Below the pieces are notes generated by a model. It saw nothing but the letters and a program-made list of their open reading frames with translations. It searched no databases and was not told where the DNA came from. 56,636 bases of DNA. It comes from Brevundimonas sp. (GTDB lineage Bacteria > Pseudomonadota > Alphaproteobacteria > Caulobacterales > Caulobacteraceae). Of this stretch, positions 8,711 to 18,733 are shown piece by piece (the stretch's first letter is position 1; each line of letters begins with the position of its first letter). The DNA lies in the NCBI RefSeq assembly GCF_024711105.1, contig NZ_JANJTL010000137.1:1-56636 (forward strand), read 5' to 3'. Position numbers and translations under genes: made by a program.

Positions 8711-8753
8711 AATGTCCGCTATGGGTCGAAAGCGGACTCTCGGAATGTCCGCT
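8711..8753. repeat. palindromic repeat family A, copy 3 plus a half copy
   Basis: AATGTCCGCT (8711-8720), loop ATGGGTCGAA, then AGCGGACT (8731-8738): the right arm has decayed by one or more bases. A second left arm AATGTCCGCT follows at 8744-8753 without a partner. The copy lies 46 bp beyond the stop of the AT-rich orphan gene, closing the repeat-gene-repeat-gene-repeat pattern. Confidence 0.85.
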
Positions 8754-8782
8754 TTGGGGCCTGGCGCGCGCCCCGTTCTTGT

Positions 8783-8867
8783 CATCCCGGAAGCCGGATA
8801 GCAGCTGTCCGCGACAACCGCGCCGCCGCCCCGTTGTCCCGGCTCTGCGCTTCACTTGGCCGGGATG
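8783..8867. repeat. solo palindromic unit with CATCCCGG / CCGGGATG ends
   Basis: An 85-bp intergenic unit with inverted ends CATCCCGG (8783-8790) and CCGGGATG (8860-8867) and a GC-rich middle. The ends are of the same kind as the 44-bp arms at 30334 and 30698, but the interior differs and no nuclease gene is present. It lies just upstream of the amidohydrolase gene. Confidence 0.55.
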
Positions 8868-8936
8868 CAAAATCAGGGAGAGCCTCAGGCCCGAACGCCC
8901 CTCCCAACCGCCGCGGCCTCGCGCTATGACCCGCCC

Positions 8937-10586
8937 ATGACCCTGCGCACCCTGCTTCTGTCCGCCGCCGCCCTGGCGCTCGCCACGGCAGCCTCCGCCC
9001 AGGAGGCGGACCTGATCCTGTTCGGGGGGCCGATCCACACCGGCGACGAGGCCCGGCCCACGGCCGAGGCCGTGGCGGTGGAGGACGGGGTCATCCTCTA
9101 TGTCGGCGATCGCGCCGGCGCGGAGGCCCTGGCCGATGCGGTCACCCGACGGATCGACCTGCGCGGCACGGCGATGTTCCCGGGCTTCACCGACGGCCAC
9201 GCCCACCTGATCGGCATCGGCCAGCGGGAGATGACCCTCAACCTCGAAGGCTCCGCCTCGGTCGCCGAGGCGATGCGGCGGCTGGCCGCCTGGGCCGAGG
9301 CCAACCCCGAGGGGCCCATCTTCGGCCGCGGCTGGATCGAGACCCACTGGCCCGAGGGCCGCTTCCTGAACCGGCAGGACCTCGACGCCGCCGCGCCCGG
9401 CCGGGTCGTCGTCCTGGTCCGCGCCGACGGCCACGCGCTCGCCGCCTCCACCGCCGCGCTAGAGGCCGCCGGGATCACCTCGGCCAGCACCGCGCCCGAC
9501 GGCGGCGAGATCCAGCGCGAGGCGGACGGCGCGCCGTCCGGCGTCCTGATCGACGCGGCCATGCCGATGGTCGAGGCCCTGCGCCCCGCCGACACGCCGC
9601 AGGCGCGCCGGCAGGCGCTGCGCACCGGCGTCGAGGTCTATGCGTCCCAGGGCTGGACCGGCGTCCACAACATGAGCGTGGCGTGGGACGACGTGGCGAT
9701 CATGGAGGCCATGGCCGGCGAGGGCGACATGGACATCCGGGTCTACAACGCCGTCGACCTGGCCGAGGCGGAGCCGCTGCTGGACGGCGGGCCGCGCGCC
9801 ACCGGCGACGGCCGCGTCATCACCCGCTCGATCAAGGTCTATGCCGACGGCGCGCTTGGCTCACGCGGCGCGGCCCTGTTCGAACCCTATGCCGACGCCC
9901 CCCACACCCGGGGCCTTATGCAGACCACCGCCGAGGCCGTCCTGCCCGCCTATCGGCGCGCGCTTGAGGCGGGCGTCCAGATCGCCACCCACGCCATCGG
10001 CGACCGGGGCAATGACGAGGTGCTGGACTGGTACGAGGCCGCCGGCGTCACGCCGGACGCCCGCTGGCGCGTCGAGCACGCCCAGATCGTGCGGCCCTCG
10101 GACCTGCATCGCTTCGAGGACGACGGCGTGATCGCCTCGATGCAGCCCAGTCACGCCATCGGCGACCTGCACTTCGCCCCGGCCCGCCTGGGCGACGCCC
10201 GGCTCGAAGGCGCCTACGCCTGGCGGACCCTTATCGAGGACGGCGCCGTGGTCGTCGGCGGCTCCGACGCCCCGGTGGAGCGCGGCTCGCCGCTGATCGA
10301 GTTCTACGCCGCGGTGGCCCGCCGCGACCTGCAGGGTTTCCAGGGGCCCGACTGGCGTCCCCAGGAGGCCGTCAGCCGCGCCCAGGCGCTGGCCCTGTTC
10401 ACCACGGCGCCGGCCTACGCTTCCTTCCGCGAGGACCAGCTCGGCATGATCCGTGAGGGCTACGAGGCCGACTTCACCGTCTTCGACGTGGACCTGATGA
10501 CCGCGCCGGTGGAGGCCATCCCGAACGGCCGCGCGCTGCTGACCGTCGTCGACGGCGAGGTCGTCTATCGGGCGGAAGGCTGGTAG
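8937..10586 (+). CDS. secreted YtcJ-like amidohydrolase
   Basis: A 549-residue metal-dependent amidohydrolase of the amidohydrolase-3/YtcJ type. A signal peptide (ending ASA-QE at about residue 22) sends it to the periplasm. The metal-binding motif is GFTDGHAHL, later histidines occur in IATHAIGD and RVEHAQI, and the C-terminal aspartate is in GGSDAPVE. Substrates of this subfamily are mostly unknown amides or cyclic ureas. The start at 8937 is chosen because it begins the signal peptide; upstream codons reach into the solo repeat. It is convergent with fliJ, 4 bp away. Confidence 0.88.
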   Translation: MTLRTLLLSAAALALATAASAQEADLILFGGPIHTGDEARPTAEAVAVEDGVILYVGDRAGAEALADAVTRRIDLRGTAMFPGFTDGHAHLIGIGQREMTLNLEGSASVAEAMRRLAAWAEANPEGPIFGRGWIETHWPEGRFLNRQDLDAAAPGRVVVLVRADGHALAASTAALEAAGITSASTAPDGGEIQREADGAPSGVLIDAAMPMVEALRPADTPQARRQALRTGVEVYASQGWTGVHNMSVAWDDVAIMEAMAGEGDMDIRVYNAVDLAEAEPLLDGGPRATGDGRVITRSIKVYADGALGSRGAALFEPYADAPHTRGLMQTTAEAVLPAYRRALEAGVQIATHAIGDRGNDEVLDWYEAAGVTPDARWRVEHAQIVRPSDLHRFEDDGVIASMQPSHAIGDLHFAPARLGDARLEGAYAWRTLIEDGAVVVGGSDAPVERGSPLIEFYAAVARRDLQGFQGPDWRPQEAVSRAQALALFTTAPAYASFREDQLGMIREGYEADFTVFDVDLMTAPVEAIPNGRALLTVVDGEVVYRAEGW

Positions 10587-10590
10587 GGCC

Positions 10591-11004
10591 TCAGGCCCGG
10601 CCGGCCCTCAGGATGGCCTGTTCGTCCATGGCCGCGCTCTCGCGGCGGGCCAGGGCGGCCAGTTCGTTCAGCCGGGTCACCTCGGCGACATGCTCGAACT
10701 TCTTGAGCTCCTCGAAGGCGGCCATCAGGGCGTCGCGGGCGCCCTCCTCCTCCATCTCCATGGCGCGAAGTTCGGTCGTGGCGCTGTCCTTGCGGATCTT
10801 CCAGCCGTCCAGATAGGCCTCCAGCAGGCCGCGCTGGGAGGCGTCAGCCCGGGCGTGATCCGTCTCCAGCTCGCGCTCGGCGTCCAGCACCGCCAGCCGC
10901 ATCTCGGCCGTGGCCCGGCGCGTGGCGATCTCGGCCAGGCGCTTCTGGAGCGTTTCGACCTCATAGCCCGAGATGCGGATGAGCGACTGGGCCCACTGGG
11001 TCAT
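10591..11004 (-). CDS. fliJ: flagellar export chaperone FliJ
   Basis: A 137-residue protein that is almost entirely alpha-helical coiled coil, rich in Glu, Arg and Ala, as FliJ is. FliJ sits in the central pore of the FliI ATPase ring and promotes its coupling to the export gate. Its ATG overlaps the TAA stop of fliI (TAATG), the usual fliI-fliJ arrangement, and this pairing is the main basis for the name because FliJ is poorly conserved. Confidence 0.88.
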   Translation of the reverse strand: MTQWAQSLIRISGYEVETLQKRLAEIATRRATAEMRLAVLDAERELETDHARADASQRGLLEAYLDGWKIRKDSATTELRAMEMEEEGARDALMAAFEELKKFEHVAEVTRLNELAALARRESAAMDEQAILRAGRA

Positions 11005-12356
11005 TAGGACGGCTCCTTGATCATGCCTTGGTTCAGTATGGCCTCCAGTCGCGCAAACGACTCGTTAAGAGGCGTCACATCGTCCTTGGCCTGGGTCAGA
11101 AAGCCCTCGAGCGCCGGGTTCAACGCGATGGCCCGATCCACGATGGGGTCCGAGCCGGCCCGATAGGCCCCGATGCGGATCAGCTCTTCCATGTTCTGGT
11201 AGGCCGACAGGCACTGGCGCGCCCGCCGGTTCAGCTCGCGCTCCTGCGGCAACTGGCAGTCCGGCATGGTCCGGCTGACCGACTTCAGGACGTCCACCGC
11301 CGGGAAGCGGCCGCGCTCGGCGATCTTGCGGTCCATGACGATGTGCCCGTCCAGGATCCCGCGCACCGCGTCGGCGATCGGCTCGTCGTGGTCGCCGCCG
11401 TCGACCAGCACGGTGAACAGGCCGGTGATCGGCCCGCCCCTGCGCCCGTCCGCCCGCACCGGCCCCGGCCCCGCCCGCTCCAAGAGCTTGGGCAGCTCGG
11501 AAAAGACGGTCGGCGTATAGCCCTTCGTCGTCGGCGGCTCGCCGGCGGCCAGGCCGATCTCCCGCTGCGCCATGGCGAAGCGCGTGACCGAATCCATCAG
11601 GCACAGCACCTCCAGGTCCTGGTCGCGCAGGAACTCCGACAACGCCATGGTCATGTAGGCCGCTTGGCGCCGCTTCAGCGCCGGCTCGTCCGAGGTGGCG
11701 ACCACGACGATCGAGCGGCGCAGGCCGGCTTCGCCCAGCGTTTCCTCGACGAACTCGCGGACCTCGCGGCCCCGCTCGCCGATCAGCCCGACCACGACCG
11801 CGTCGCAAGAGGCCTCGCGCGCCAGCATCGACAGCAGCACCGACTTGCCGACGCCCGAGCCGGCGAAGATGCCCAGCCGCTGGCCCCGGCAGGTGGTTAC
11901 GAAACAGTCGAGCGCCCGCACCCCCAGGTCCAGCCGCTCGCCCACCCGGTCTCGCGAGTGCGCCGCCGGCGGCGAGGCCCTGAGCGGATAGGGCGTCCGC
12001 CCGCGCGGCAGCGGCCCCTTGCCGTCGATCGGATTGCCGAAGGAGTCGATGATCCGGCCCAGCCAGGCGGTGGTCGGTCGGACCACCGCGGCGTCGGCCA
12101 CGACCCGGATGTCCGAGCCCGGCGCCACGCCCTCGACCGGGCCGAACGGCATCAGCAGCGCCTTGGAATCGCGGAAGCCCACCACCTCGGCCGGCAGGGC
12201 CTCCTGCCCGCCCGAGCGGCCGATCTCGGCGCGCGAGCCGACCGAGAGCCGGGAAAGCGCCCCCCGGGCCTCGATCAGCAGGCCGGACACGGCGGCCACC
12301 TTGCCGGTCACGACAAGCGGATCGACGGCCCGGACGGCGGAGACGAGATGACGCAA
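11004..12356 (-). CDS. fliI: flagellum-specific ATPase FliI
   Basis: A 450-residue type III export ATPase, related to F1-ATPase beta. It shows Walker [10 protein letters not shown], the Walker B region [12 protein letters not shown] with the following [12 protein letters not shown] loop, and the C-terminal [15 protein letters not shown] helix typical of FliI. It drives unfolding and delivery of flagellar substrates at the cytoplasmic base. The likely start is TTG at 12356: upstream in frame there is no ATG or GTG before a TAA, and the N-terminal sequence [17 protein letters not shown] fits the family. A CtrA-like box is 42 bp upstream. Confidence 0.95.
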   Translation of the reverse strand: MRHLVSAVRAVDPLVVTGKVAAVSGLLIEARGALSRLSVGSRAEIGRSGGQEALPAEVVGFRDSKALLMPFGPVEGVAPGSDIRVVADAAVVRPTTAWLGRIIDSFGNPIDGKGPLPRGRTPYPLRASPPAAHSRDRVGERLDLGVRALDCFVTTCRGQRLGIFAGSGVGKSVLLSMLAREASCDAVVVGLIGERGREVREFVEETLGEAGLRRSIVVVATSDEPALKRRQAAYMTMALSEFLRDQDLEVLCLMDSVTRFAMAQREIGLAAGEPPTTKGYTPTVFSELPKLLERAGPGPVRADGRRGGPITGLFTVLVDGGDHDEPIADAVRGILDGHIVMDRKIAERGRFPAVDVLKSVSRTMPDCQLPQERELNRRARQCLSAYQNMEELIRIGAYRAGSDPIVDRAIALNPALEGFLTQAKDDVTPLNESFARLEAILNQGMIKEPS

Positions 12357-12397
12357 GACTGGCCCCGAGTGCTGGCCTTCACTCCTGCGGGAACGTG

Positions 12398-12413
12398 GTT
12401 AACGGCGGATGAA
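12398..12413 (-). promoter_or_regulatory. CtrA-like binding site upstream of fliI
   Basis: On the minus strand the sequence reads TTCA-TCCGCCG-TTAAC, one mismatch from the CtrA consensus TTAA-N7-TTAAC, 42 bp before the fliI start. In Caulobacter crescentus CtrA directly activates early flagellar operons. The continuation GTTAACCACG is repeated in front of fliQ at 34981. Confidence 0.55.
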
Positions 12414-12414
12414 A

Positions 12415-13479
12415 TCAGGCCGCGAGACGCCTCAGCGGACCGCGCGCGACATAGCCGAGCGCGGCCATCCGAACGGGCTTCGGCGCCTTGCGGAACACCA
12501 GCGCCGTGACGGCGGCGCCGGCCAGCAGGCCCAGGCCCGCGGTCAGCCGCGGATGGTTGTGGGCGGCGGTATAGACGCTGAACGGCCGCTGCAGCTGGTC
12601 CGAGCGCACCTCTCCGTCCGAGCCGGCGGCGTGCAGGTTGTCGCCCGGGGTCTTGGGGTCACTGGACTGCTGCACCTTGGGCATCATCCAGCCGTAGAAG
12701 CGGTCGGCCAGCTTGGGCGAGATGTTCTTGAGCATGACCATCTGGCGGCCAGCGCCGCCTACGGTGACGCTGTGCTTCTGGAACTGGGCGGCGTGCAGGA
12801 TGGCGTTGGCCACGACCTCCGGCGCATAGACCGGCTGGGGCACCTGGGCCTCGCCCTCCATGTAGTTGCGGGCGTGGCGCGGGAAGGGCGTGCCGATGCT
12901 GGCCGGCTTGATCAGGGTCACGGCGATGGGCGCACCCTCGGCCCGCAACTCCATGCGCAGGGCGTCGGTGAATCCCTTCACCGCGTGCTTGGAGGCCGTG
13001 TAGGCGCCCATCAGGGGGGCGGCCATGTCCGACAGGATGGAGCCGAGGTTGATGATGGCGCCGCCGCCCTCGCGCTCACGCAGATGGCCGGCGGCGGCGA
13101 GCGAGCCGTTCACCACGCCCCAGTAGTTGGTCTTGAACAGTCGCTCCTGGTCGGCCAGCGGGACCTGGCTGAGCTCTCCGTAGAGGCCCACGCCGGCGTC
13201 ATTGACCCAGGTGTCGAAGCCGCCGAAGGCCTCGGTGGCGGCCTCGACCACCTCCGCTATCTCGTCCTGCTCGCCGACGTCGGCGGCGACCGCGATGGCC
13301 CGGCCGCCCACAAGGCGGATGTCCTCGGCGATGCGCTCCAGCTCGGCCTCGTTGCGCGAGACCAGGACCACGGCGGCGCCGGCCTTGGCGGCCTTTTGCG
13401 CGGTGGCCAGCCCGATGCCGGAGCTGGCCCCGGTGATGACGATGACCTGGTCCTTGAGGGGCTTCAGTTTCGGCTTCAT
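12415..13479 (-). CDS. SDR-family oxidoreductase with C-terminal membrane segment (paralogue 1)
   Basis: A 354-residue short-chain dehydrogenase. It has the cofactor motif TGASSGIG (about residues 17-24), the NDAG motif (NAG variant with Asp) and the catalytic YTASK. The SDR core ends near residue 250; the tail holds a hydrophobic segment at about 310-330 (LTAGLGLLAGAAVTALVF) that may anchor it to the membrane. The substrate is unknown. It is clearly paralogous to the gene at 40531, sharing FGGFDTWVN, the NYWGVVNG segment and the tail plan. An EcfG-like promoter is placed 30 bp upstream, and AGGAG precedes the ATG. Confidence 0.88.
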   Translation of the reverse strand: MKPKLKPLKDQVIVITGASSGIGLATAQKAAKAGAAVVLVSRNEAELERIAEDIRLVGGRAIAVAADVGEQDEIAEVVEAATEAFGGFDTWVNDAGVGLYGELSQVPLADQERLFKTNYWGVVNGSLAAAGHLREREGGGAIINLGSILSDMAAPLMGAYTASKHAVKGFTDALRMELRAEGAPIAVTLIKPASIGTPFPRHARNYMEGEAQVPQPVYAPEVVANAILHAAQFQKHSVTVGGAGRQMVMLKNISPKLADRFYGWMMPKVQQSSDPKTPGDNLHAAGSDGEVRSDQLQRPFSVYTAAHNHPRLTAGLGLLAGAAVTALVFRKAPKPVRMAALGYVARGPLRRLAA

Positions 13480-13508
13480 GGGAGGGCTCCTGCGTTGCTC
13501 GCGGGGGC

Positions 13509-13534
13509 AACCGGAGCGGCGCAGGCAATGTTCC
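13509..13534 (-). promoter_or_regulatory. EcfG (general stress sigma) promoter for the SDR gene
   Basis: On the minus strand GGAAC (complement 13530-13534), 17 bp, then GGTT (complement 13509-13512). The alphaproteobacterial EcfG/SigT consensus is GGAAC-N16-17-CGTT. The -10 ends 30 bp before the SDR start, identical in geometry to the promoter in front of the SDR paralogue at 40531. Confidence 0.55.
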
Positions 13535-13543
13535 CCGCCAAAC

Positions 13544-14932
13544 TCACCCGAGGCGGCGCAGCATCTCCTCGGCGAAGACGGTGAGGCCGTCGTCGCGGGC
13601 GCCCATGACGATGATCCGGTCGCCGGGGCGGGCCAGCTCCATCAGGCGCCCGGCGCAGGCGTCCCTGTCCGGCAGGGCCTCGGCCTGGACGCCCAGGCCG
13701 CGCAGGTCCTCGGCGAGGTGGGCGGAGCCCACGCTGCGGTCAGCGGTCCCCCCGAAATAGACCGGCTCGGGGATCAGCAGCAGGTCGTCGCACGCGAGGC
13801 CCTGCGCGAAGGCCTCGGCCAGTTCGGCCCGCATCAGGCGGATCGGGCCGTAGCCGTGGGGCTGGAACATGATCAGCAGCCGGCCCGGAAACGCGCGCAG
13901 GGTGGCGAGGGTGGCCGCGATCTTGTCGGGGTTGTGAGCGAAGTCGTCGATGACGGTGACCCCGCCGGACGTGCCCACGACCTCCAGGCGGCGGCGCACA
14001 CCGCGGAAGCCGGACAGGGCCTCGGCCGCCTGGTCGACCGGCACCCCCAGCGCGCGCGCCGCGGCCACGGCGGCCAGGGCGTTGGAGACATTGTGCAGGC
14101 CCGGCGTGAGCAGGCGGACGATGTGCGAACGGCCGTCCTCGGCCAGGCGGAAGTCGACGCCGTCGGGCCGCTCCTGCGGCCCGCAGGCCAGGAGGTTCGC
14201 GGCCGGGTCGGACAGGCTGTAGGTGATCATGCCTTCCTGTCGCGCCTCGGCCAGGCGGCGGGTTTCGTCGTTGTCGAGGTTCAGGACGGCGATGTCGGCC
14301 TTGCCGGTGAAGGCGGCGAAGAGCTCGCGCAGCTCGTCCATCGACTTGTGGTCGAGGCTGACGTTGTTCACGACCGCGACGGTCGGGGAATAGAGCGCGA
14401 TGGAGCCGTCGCTCTCGTCGATCTCGGCGACGAACAGGTCCGGCCCGCCGACGCGGGCCGAGGCGAAGGGCGTCTCCTCGGTGACGAAGTTGCGCATGTC
14501 CGCGCCGTTGACGACGGACGGATCCAGGCCGGCGCGATCCAGGATCCAGGCCAGCATGGCCGTGACGGTGGACTTGCCGCTGGTGCCGGCCACACCCACT
14601 CGGGACGAGGCCTGGCCGAACAGCTCGGCCAACAGCTGGGGCCGGCGGCGCACCTCGGCACCGACGGCGCGGGCGGCGACGAGGTCAGGCACGGTGTCCT
14701 CGACGGCGGCCGACGCCACGACCAGCTGGTCCGGCCGGGTTACACCCGAGCCGTCCTGCGGATGGAGCGCGATTCCGCGGCTTCTCAGGAAGTCGAACTT
14801 GGCCGAGCCGCGGGACTGGTCCAGCGCCCGGTCCGAGCCCTCGACGGCGAAGCCTCTTGCCCGCATCATGAGGGCCAGGGGCGCCATGCCGCTGCCGCCG
14901 ACGCCGCAGAAGAAGTAAGAGGTCTCGCTCAT
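13544..14932 (-). CDS. Mur ligase family protein, MurC/Mpl-like
   Basis: A 462-residue ATP-dependent ligase of the Mur family with three domains: a Rossmann-like N domain beginning [14 protein letters not shown], a central ATPase domain with [13 protein letters not shown] and AEIDESDGS, and a C domain with VIDDFAHNP. Length suits MurC or Mpl. The neighbour is an LD-carboxypeptidase, which makes the murein tripeptide that Mpl attaches to UDP-MurNAc, so a recycling role is likely. However, the DESDGS motif is closer to MurC than to Mpl, and the P-loop histidine of the usual GTHGKT is Ser. The exact substrate is therefore open. The start at 14932 is 49 bp from the divergent ldcA-like gene. Confidence 0.8.
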   Translation of the reverse strand: MSETSYFFCGVGGSGMAPLALMMRARGFAVEGSDRALDQSRGSAKFDFLRSRGIALHPQDGSGVTRPDQLVVASAAVEDTVPDLVAARAVGAEVRRRPQLLAELFGQASSRVGVAGTSGKSTVTAMLAWILDRAGLDPSVVNGADMRNFVTEETPFASARVGGPDLFVAEIDESDGSIALYSPTVAVVNNVSLDHKSMDELRELFAAFTGKADIAVLNLDNDETRRLAEARQEGMITYSLSDPAANLLACGPQERPDGVDFRLAEDGRSHIVRLLTPGLHNVSNALAAVAAARALGVPVDQAAEALSGFRGVRRRLEVVGTSGGVTVIDDFAHNPDKIAATLATLRAFPGRLLIMFQPHGYGPIRLMRAELAEAFAQGLACDDLLLIPEPVYFGGTADRSVGSAHLAEDLRGLGVQAEALPDRDACAGRLMELARPGDRIIVMGARDDGLTVFAEEMLRRLG

Positions 14933-14981
14933 CGGGCCTCCTTAGAAGGGGCGACCGGCGCGGGCAATCTGGAGACGATCA

Positions 14982-15809
14982 TTGGCCGAGGCGCCGTTTC
15001 GCATAGCTGTCGTCGCGCCGGCAGGCCGCTTCACGCCCGAGGCCGCCGAGCGGGTCAAGGCGATCGCCGGGGCGCGGCCGGGACGACCGGTCGAACTCCA
15101 TTTCCATCCGCAGTGCTTCCTCTCGCACGGGCACTTCGCCGGGGACGACAGGGCCAGGCTGGAAGCCGTGGTCGAGGTCGGAAACGACGCGCGTTTCGAC
15201 GCCGTCTGGTTCGCGCGCGGGGGCTATGGCTCCAACCGCATCGCAGAAGCCGCGGTCGAGCGGCTGACGCCCGAGGCGCTGGCCAAGCCCTGGCTGGGCT
15301 ACAGCGACCTCGGCTTCCTGATGGCCGGCCTGTTCAGGGCCGGGGCGACCCGGGTGGCCCACGGCCCGATGTGCAACGACGTGGTCCGCCCGGGCGGCGA
15401 GGCGGCGATCACGCGCGCGCTGGACTGGCTGGTCGAGGGCGACGAGGCTGCCTGCGAGCCCGCGGCGCTCAAGCGGTCGAGCCTGGCCTTCAACCTGACG
15501 GTCTTCTCCAACCTGCTGGGCACGCCGCTGGAGCCGGACCTGACCGGCCGCGTCCTGATGCTGGAGGAGGTCTCGGAGCACCACTACCGGATCGACCGCA
15601 GCCTGTTCCACGTCAGCTCCAACCCTACGGTGCGCAAGGCCGTCGGGCTGATGCTGGGCCGCTGCTCGGACATCCCGGCCAACGACCCCGACTTCGGCCA
15701 GGACGAGGAAGCCATCGCGCGGCACTGGTGCGAGGTCTCGGGCGTCGACTGGCTGGGCCGCGCCGACATCGGCCACGACGTGGACAACCAGGTGGTTCCG
15801 TTCCGGTGA
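14982..15809 (+). CDS. ldcA: LD-carboxypeptidase (peptidase S66)
   Basis: A 275-residue member of the S66 family, which removes the terminal D-alanine from murein tetrapeptide in the cytoplasm. The nucleophile is Ser108 in GYSDLG; the acidic partner lies in MLEEVSEHHYRID and the histidine is His265 in IGHDVDN. The N-terminal IAVVAPAG is typical. The start is TTG at 14982, with GGAG about nine bases upstream; no ATG lies near the family start. It is divergent from the Mur ligase gene, and together they fit the LdcA-then-Mpl tripeptide recycling route. Confidence 0.88.
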   Translation: MAEAPFRIAVVAPAGRFTPEAAERVKAIAGARPGRPVELHFHPQCFLSHGHFAGDDRARLEAVVEVGNDARFDAVWFARGGYGSNRIAEAAVERLTPEALAKPWLGYSDLGFLMAGLFRAGATRVAHGPMCNDVVRPGGEAAITRALDWLVEGDEAACEPAALKRSSLAFNLTVFSNLLGTPLEPDLTGRVLMLEEVSEHHYRIDRSLFHVSSNPTVRKAVGLMLGRCSDIPANDPDFGQDEEAIARHWCEVSGVDWLGRADIGHDVDNQVVPFR

Positions 15810-16080
15810 CGGGCGGACCTGCAGTCCGCAAAAAACACTGCAACTGCCATTTACTGCCATCTGGGAAGAGCGGGTGGAGGGATGATCGGACGAGGGCGGC
15901 GGGCATCCCGGTAGTGTAAGGGCCACCGCAGGGGATGAGCGTTCGCGGCGTCGAGAAACTTGGCTTCTGTCGAGAGCACAGGGACTTCCCCGACTTCAAA
16001 GCGGGAGCCCTTCGAGCTTGGCTTCGACGGGGTGTTCACCTGAACCTGGTGGACTGGCGCACCTGAATGGGGCCGTTCTG
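15810..16080. other. intergenic stretch without a recognisable gene
   Basis: About 270 bp (357 bp up to the next coding start). Just after the ldcA stop there is a hairpin with GCGGAC (15813-15818) and GTCCGC (15824-15829) arms, followed by an A-run rather than a T-run, so it is not a terminator for ldcA. A tandem ACTGCCAT pair occurs at 15843-15850 and 15853-15860. A minus-strand frame across 15851-16174 runs into the family A repeat and shows no protein family; it may be a decayed gene. Confidence 0.5.
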
Positions 16081-16110
16081 AACGTCCGCTATGGATGGAA
16101 AGCGAACATT
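16081..16110. repeat. palindromic repeat family A, copy 4 (diverged)
   Basis: AACGTCCGCT (16081-16090), loop ATGGATGGAA, then AGCGAACATT (16101-16110). Each arm has one substitution relative to copy 1 at 7723. It lies 56 bp before the orphan lipoprotein gene, again beside an accessory-looking gene. Confidence 0.85.
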
Positions 16111-16166
16111 GGCCGTGCAACGCTGGGCGGGGTCCCCACTGGCCGATCTGGATTAGCGTTCTCAGC

Positions 16167-17357
16167 ATGGTCACCCTGCCGCTCCTTCAGCCTTTGAGGG
16201 CTTCCCGCATGGTCGGTGTGGCTGCGATGGTGGCGATAGGGAGCGCATGTGCATCTCAAACGGTGACGGTCGTACAGGCTAATTTGGCGCGAGACCTGAC
16301 CTACCGGACCGAATGCGGGGCGCTGACGATCGAACCAGCAGTCGTGTCTGAGGATCTCCGCTACGTCGCTTTCGCGCGGGACTTCGACTGTCGACCCATG
16401 GGGCTGGAGGTTGGAGACCTGGTCAACGACCGGCGCGTGGCTGTCTTCGACCGGAATGGCACGCCCTGCCATTCGAGAGACACATCGGGGGACGTTCGGT
16501 TCGTGGGGAGAGAGTTGATTTGGCTCTGCGCTCCTGGCTCGGCGTTCGATCCAGCGCAACCGTTCGTGTCGATCTACAGGTGGTCTGCACCATTTACCGC
16601 ACCGCCAGAGCGCCAAGACGTATGGCTGCCCTTCGACGATACGCATCTCGTGACGGTCGCCTCCTTCGCAGTCTCGCCGGATGGCGGCCAGATTGTGGTC
16701 GGGCTCATCGCCAATCAGCCGCCGATCACACGCGCGGGAACGGGCCATGTCTACGCCATCGACCGGCAGGGCCAGCTCACCGACCACACGGATGAGGCAG
16801 TGCCCGATGACAGCGCCAGCAACTGGCTCCCGGCCCTGGATGGTCTTTTCTGGACCCAGAGCGGGATCACGGTGTTTGGAGGCGAGGGGCCCAGCAGGCA
16901 GCTGATAGCGACGCGAATGGACCCCGCCACCTTCGAGCCTGTCGAGTCCTGGCGTCTGCCCTACGCGCCCGGTCGTTCCTCAGCGCACCTGAGCCTGTCA
17001 TCCAACGATATGGTCGGCGTTTTTGCCGGCGAAGGGGCTCGTGAGCAGCCCTTCTTCGATGTCTACGACTTGGCCCGCCGCCAAATCATTCGGCGCTTTC
17101 CGAGCGAGGACATGGGGCTCCGGAGGCGGCATGGGTGGGGCGAGGTGTCCCCGGACGACCAGATGGCGACCTGGCTGGACCAACGCACATGTCAGATCGA
17201 GGTGCATAGAGGCGAGCAGTTCGACAGCCGTCACACTATGGAGTTTCCGGATCGGGATCGGGATCGTGAGTGTGGCGGCCAAGTGCGCGCGCTCACCGGC
17301 CAGCGCGTGCTGATCAACAACAACGTCACAATAGCCGTTCGCAGCGTGGACGACTGA
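16167..17357 (+). CDS. hypothetical lipoprotein or secreted beta-propeller-like protein
   Basis: A protein of about 396 residues that I do not recognise. The N terminus is hydrophobic and ends in AIGSACAS, a plausible lipobox, so it is likely exported. The body is beta-rich, with repeating segments such as YVAFARDFDCRP, FAVSPDGGQIVVGLIA and WGEVSPDDQMATWLD that resemble blades of a WD40/TolB-like propeller; this is only an impression. The start is either 16167 or an ATG at 16209; the latter has GAGGG eight bases upstream, but its signal peptide would lack positive residues. Base composition is less GC-rich than the core genes, and family A repeat copy 4 is just upstream. Confidence 0.65.
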   Translation: MVTLPLLQPLRASRMVGVAAMVAIGSACASQTVTVVQANLARDLTYRTECGALTIEPAVVSEDLRYVAFARDFDCRPMGLEVGDLVNDRRVAVFDRNGTPCHSRDTSGDVRFVGRELIWLCAPGSAFDPAQPFVSIYRWSAPFTAPPERQDVWLPFDDTHLVTVASFAVSPDGGQIVVGLIANQPPITRAGTGHVYAIDRQGQLTDHTDEAVPDDSASNWLPALDGLFWTQSGITVFGGEGPSRQLIATRMDPATFEPVESWRLPYAPGRSSAHLSLSSNDMVGVFAGEGAREQPFFDVYDLARRQIIRRFPSEDMGLRRRHGWGEVSPDDQMATWLDQRTCQIEVHRGEQFDSRHTMEFPDRDRDRECGGQVRALTGQRVLINNNVTIAVRSVDD

Positions 17358-17463
17358 GCCTCCCACGACCGGACTCTGGGAGCCAAGAAGCCGGGGGCGG
17401 CAAGTGTGCGCAAGGGCTCGAAGCGAACTTGGCCGCCACCTCCCCTCCTGGTTCCCGGGCCCA

Positions 17464-17498
17464 AAGGAAAGAGCCGCCCGCCGTGAGGCGAGCGGCTC
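17464..17498 (-). terminator. intrinsic terminator of recA
   Basis: On the minus strand a 12-bp stem (one G-T pair; arms GAGCCGCTCGCC and GGCGGGCGGCTC) closes on TCAC and is followed by TTTCCTTT. It lies 60 bp beyond the recA stop. Confidence 0.8.
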
Positions 17499-17557
17499 CG
17501 GTCCCGGCGGTGGACCGCGGGGTCGGTGGCGGGCCGCTGGCCCGCCGCCGGGATGTC

Positions 17558-18655
<1,098 letters not shown>

Positions 18656-18733
18656 GATTCCTCAAGTCGTTCCGGAAAAGGCCCGCTACCGACCCACCCT
18701 TGCGACGCCTGACTATGTGCACGGTTTGTTCCG

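Noticed and set aside
15813-15829. Hairpin just after ldcA as an intrinsic terminator
   Set aside because: The following sequence is an A-run, not a T-run, on the ldcA strand.
13202-15919. A 905-codon plus-strand frame opposite the SDR and Mur ligase genes
   Set aside because: Overlaps three real genes in other frames; translation is low-complexity shadow sequence.
15851-16174. A 107-codon minus-strand frame upstream of the orphan lipoprotein
   Set aside because: It begins inside that gene, runs through the family A repeat and resembles no family; at most a decayed gene.
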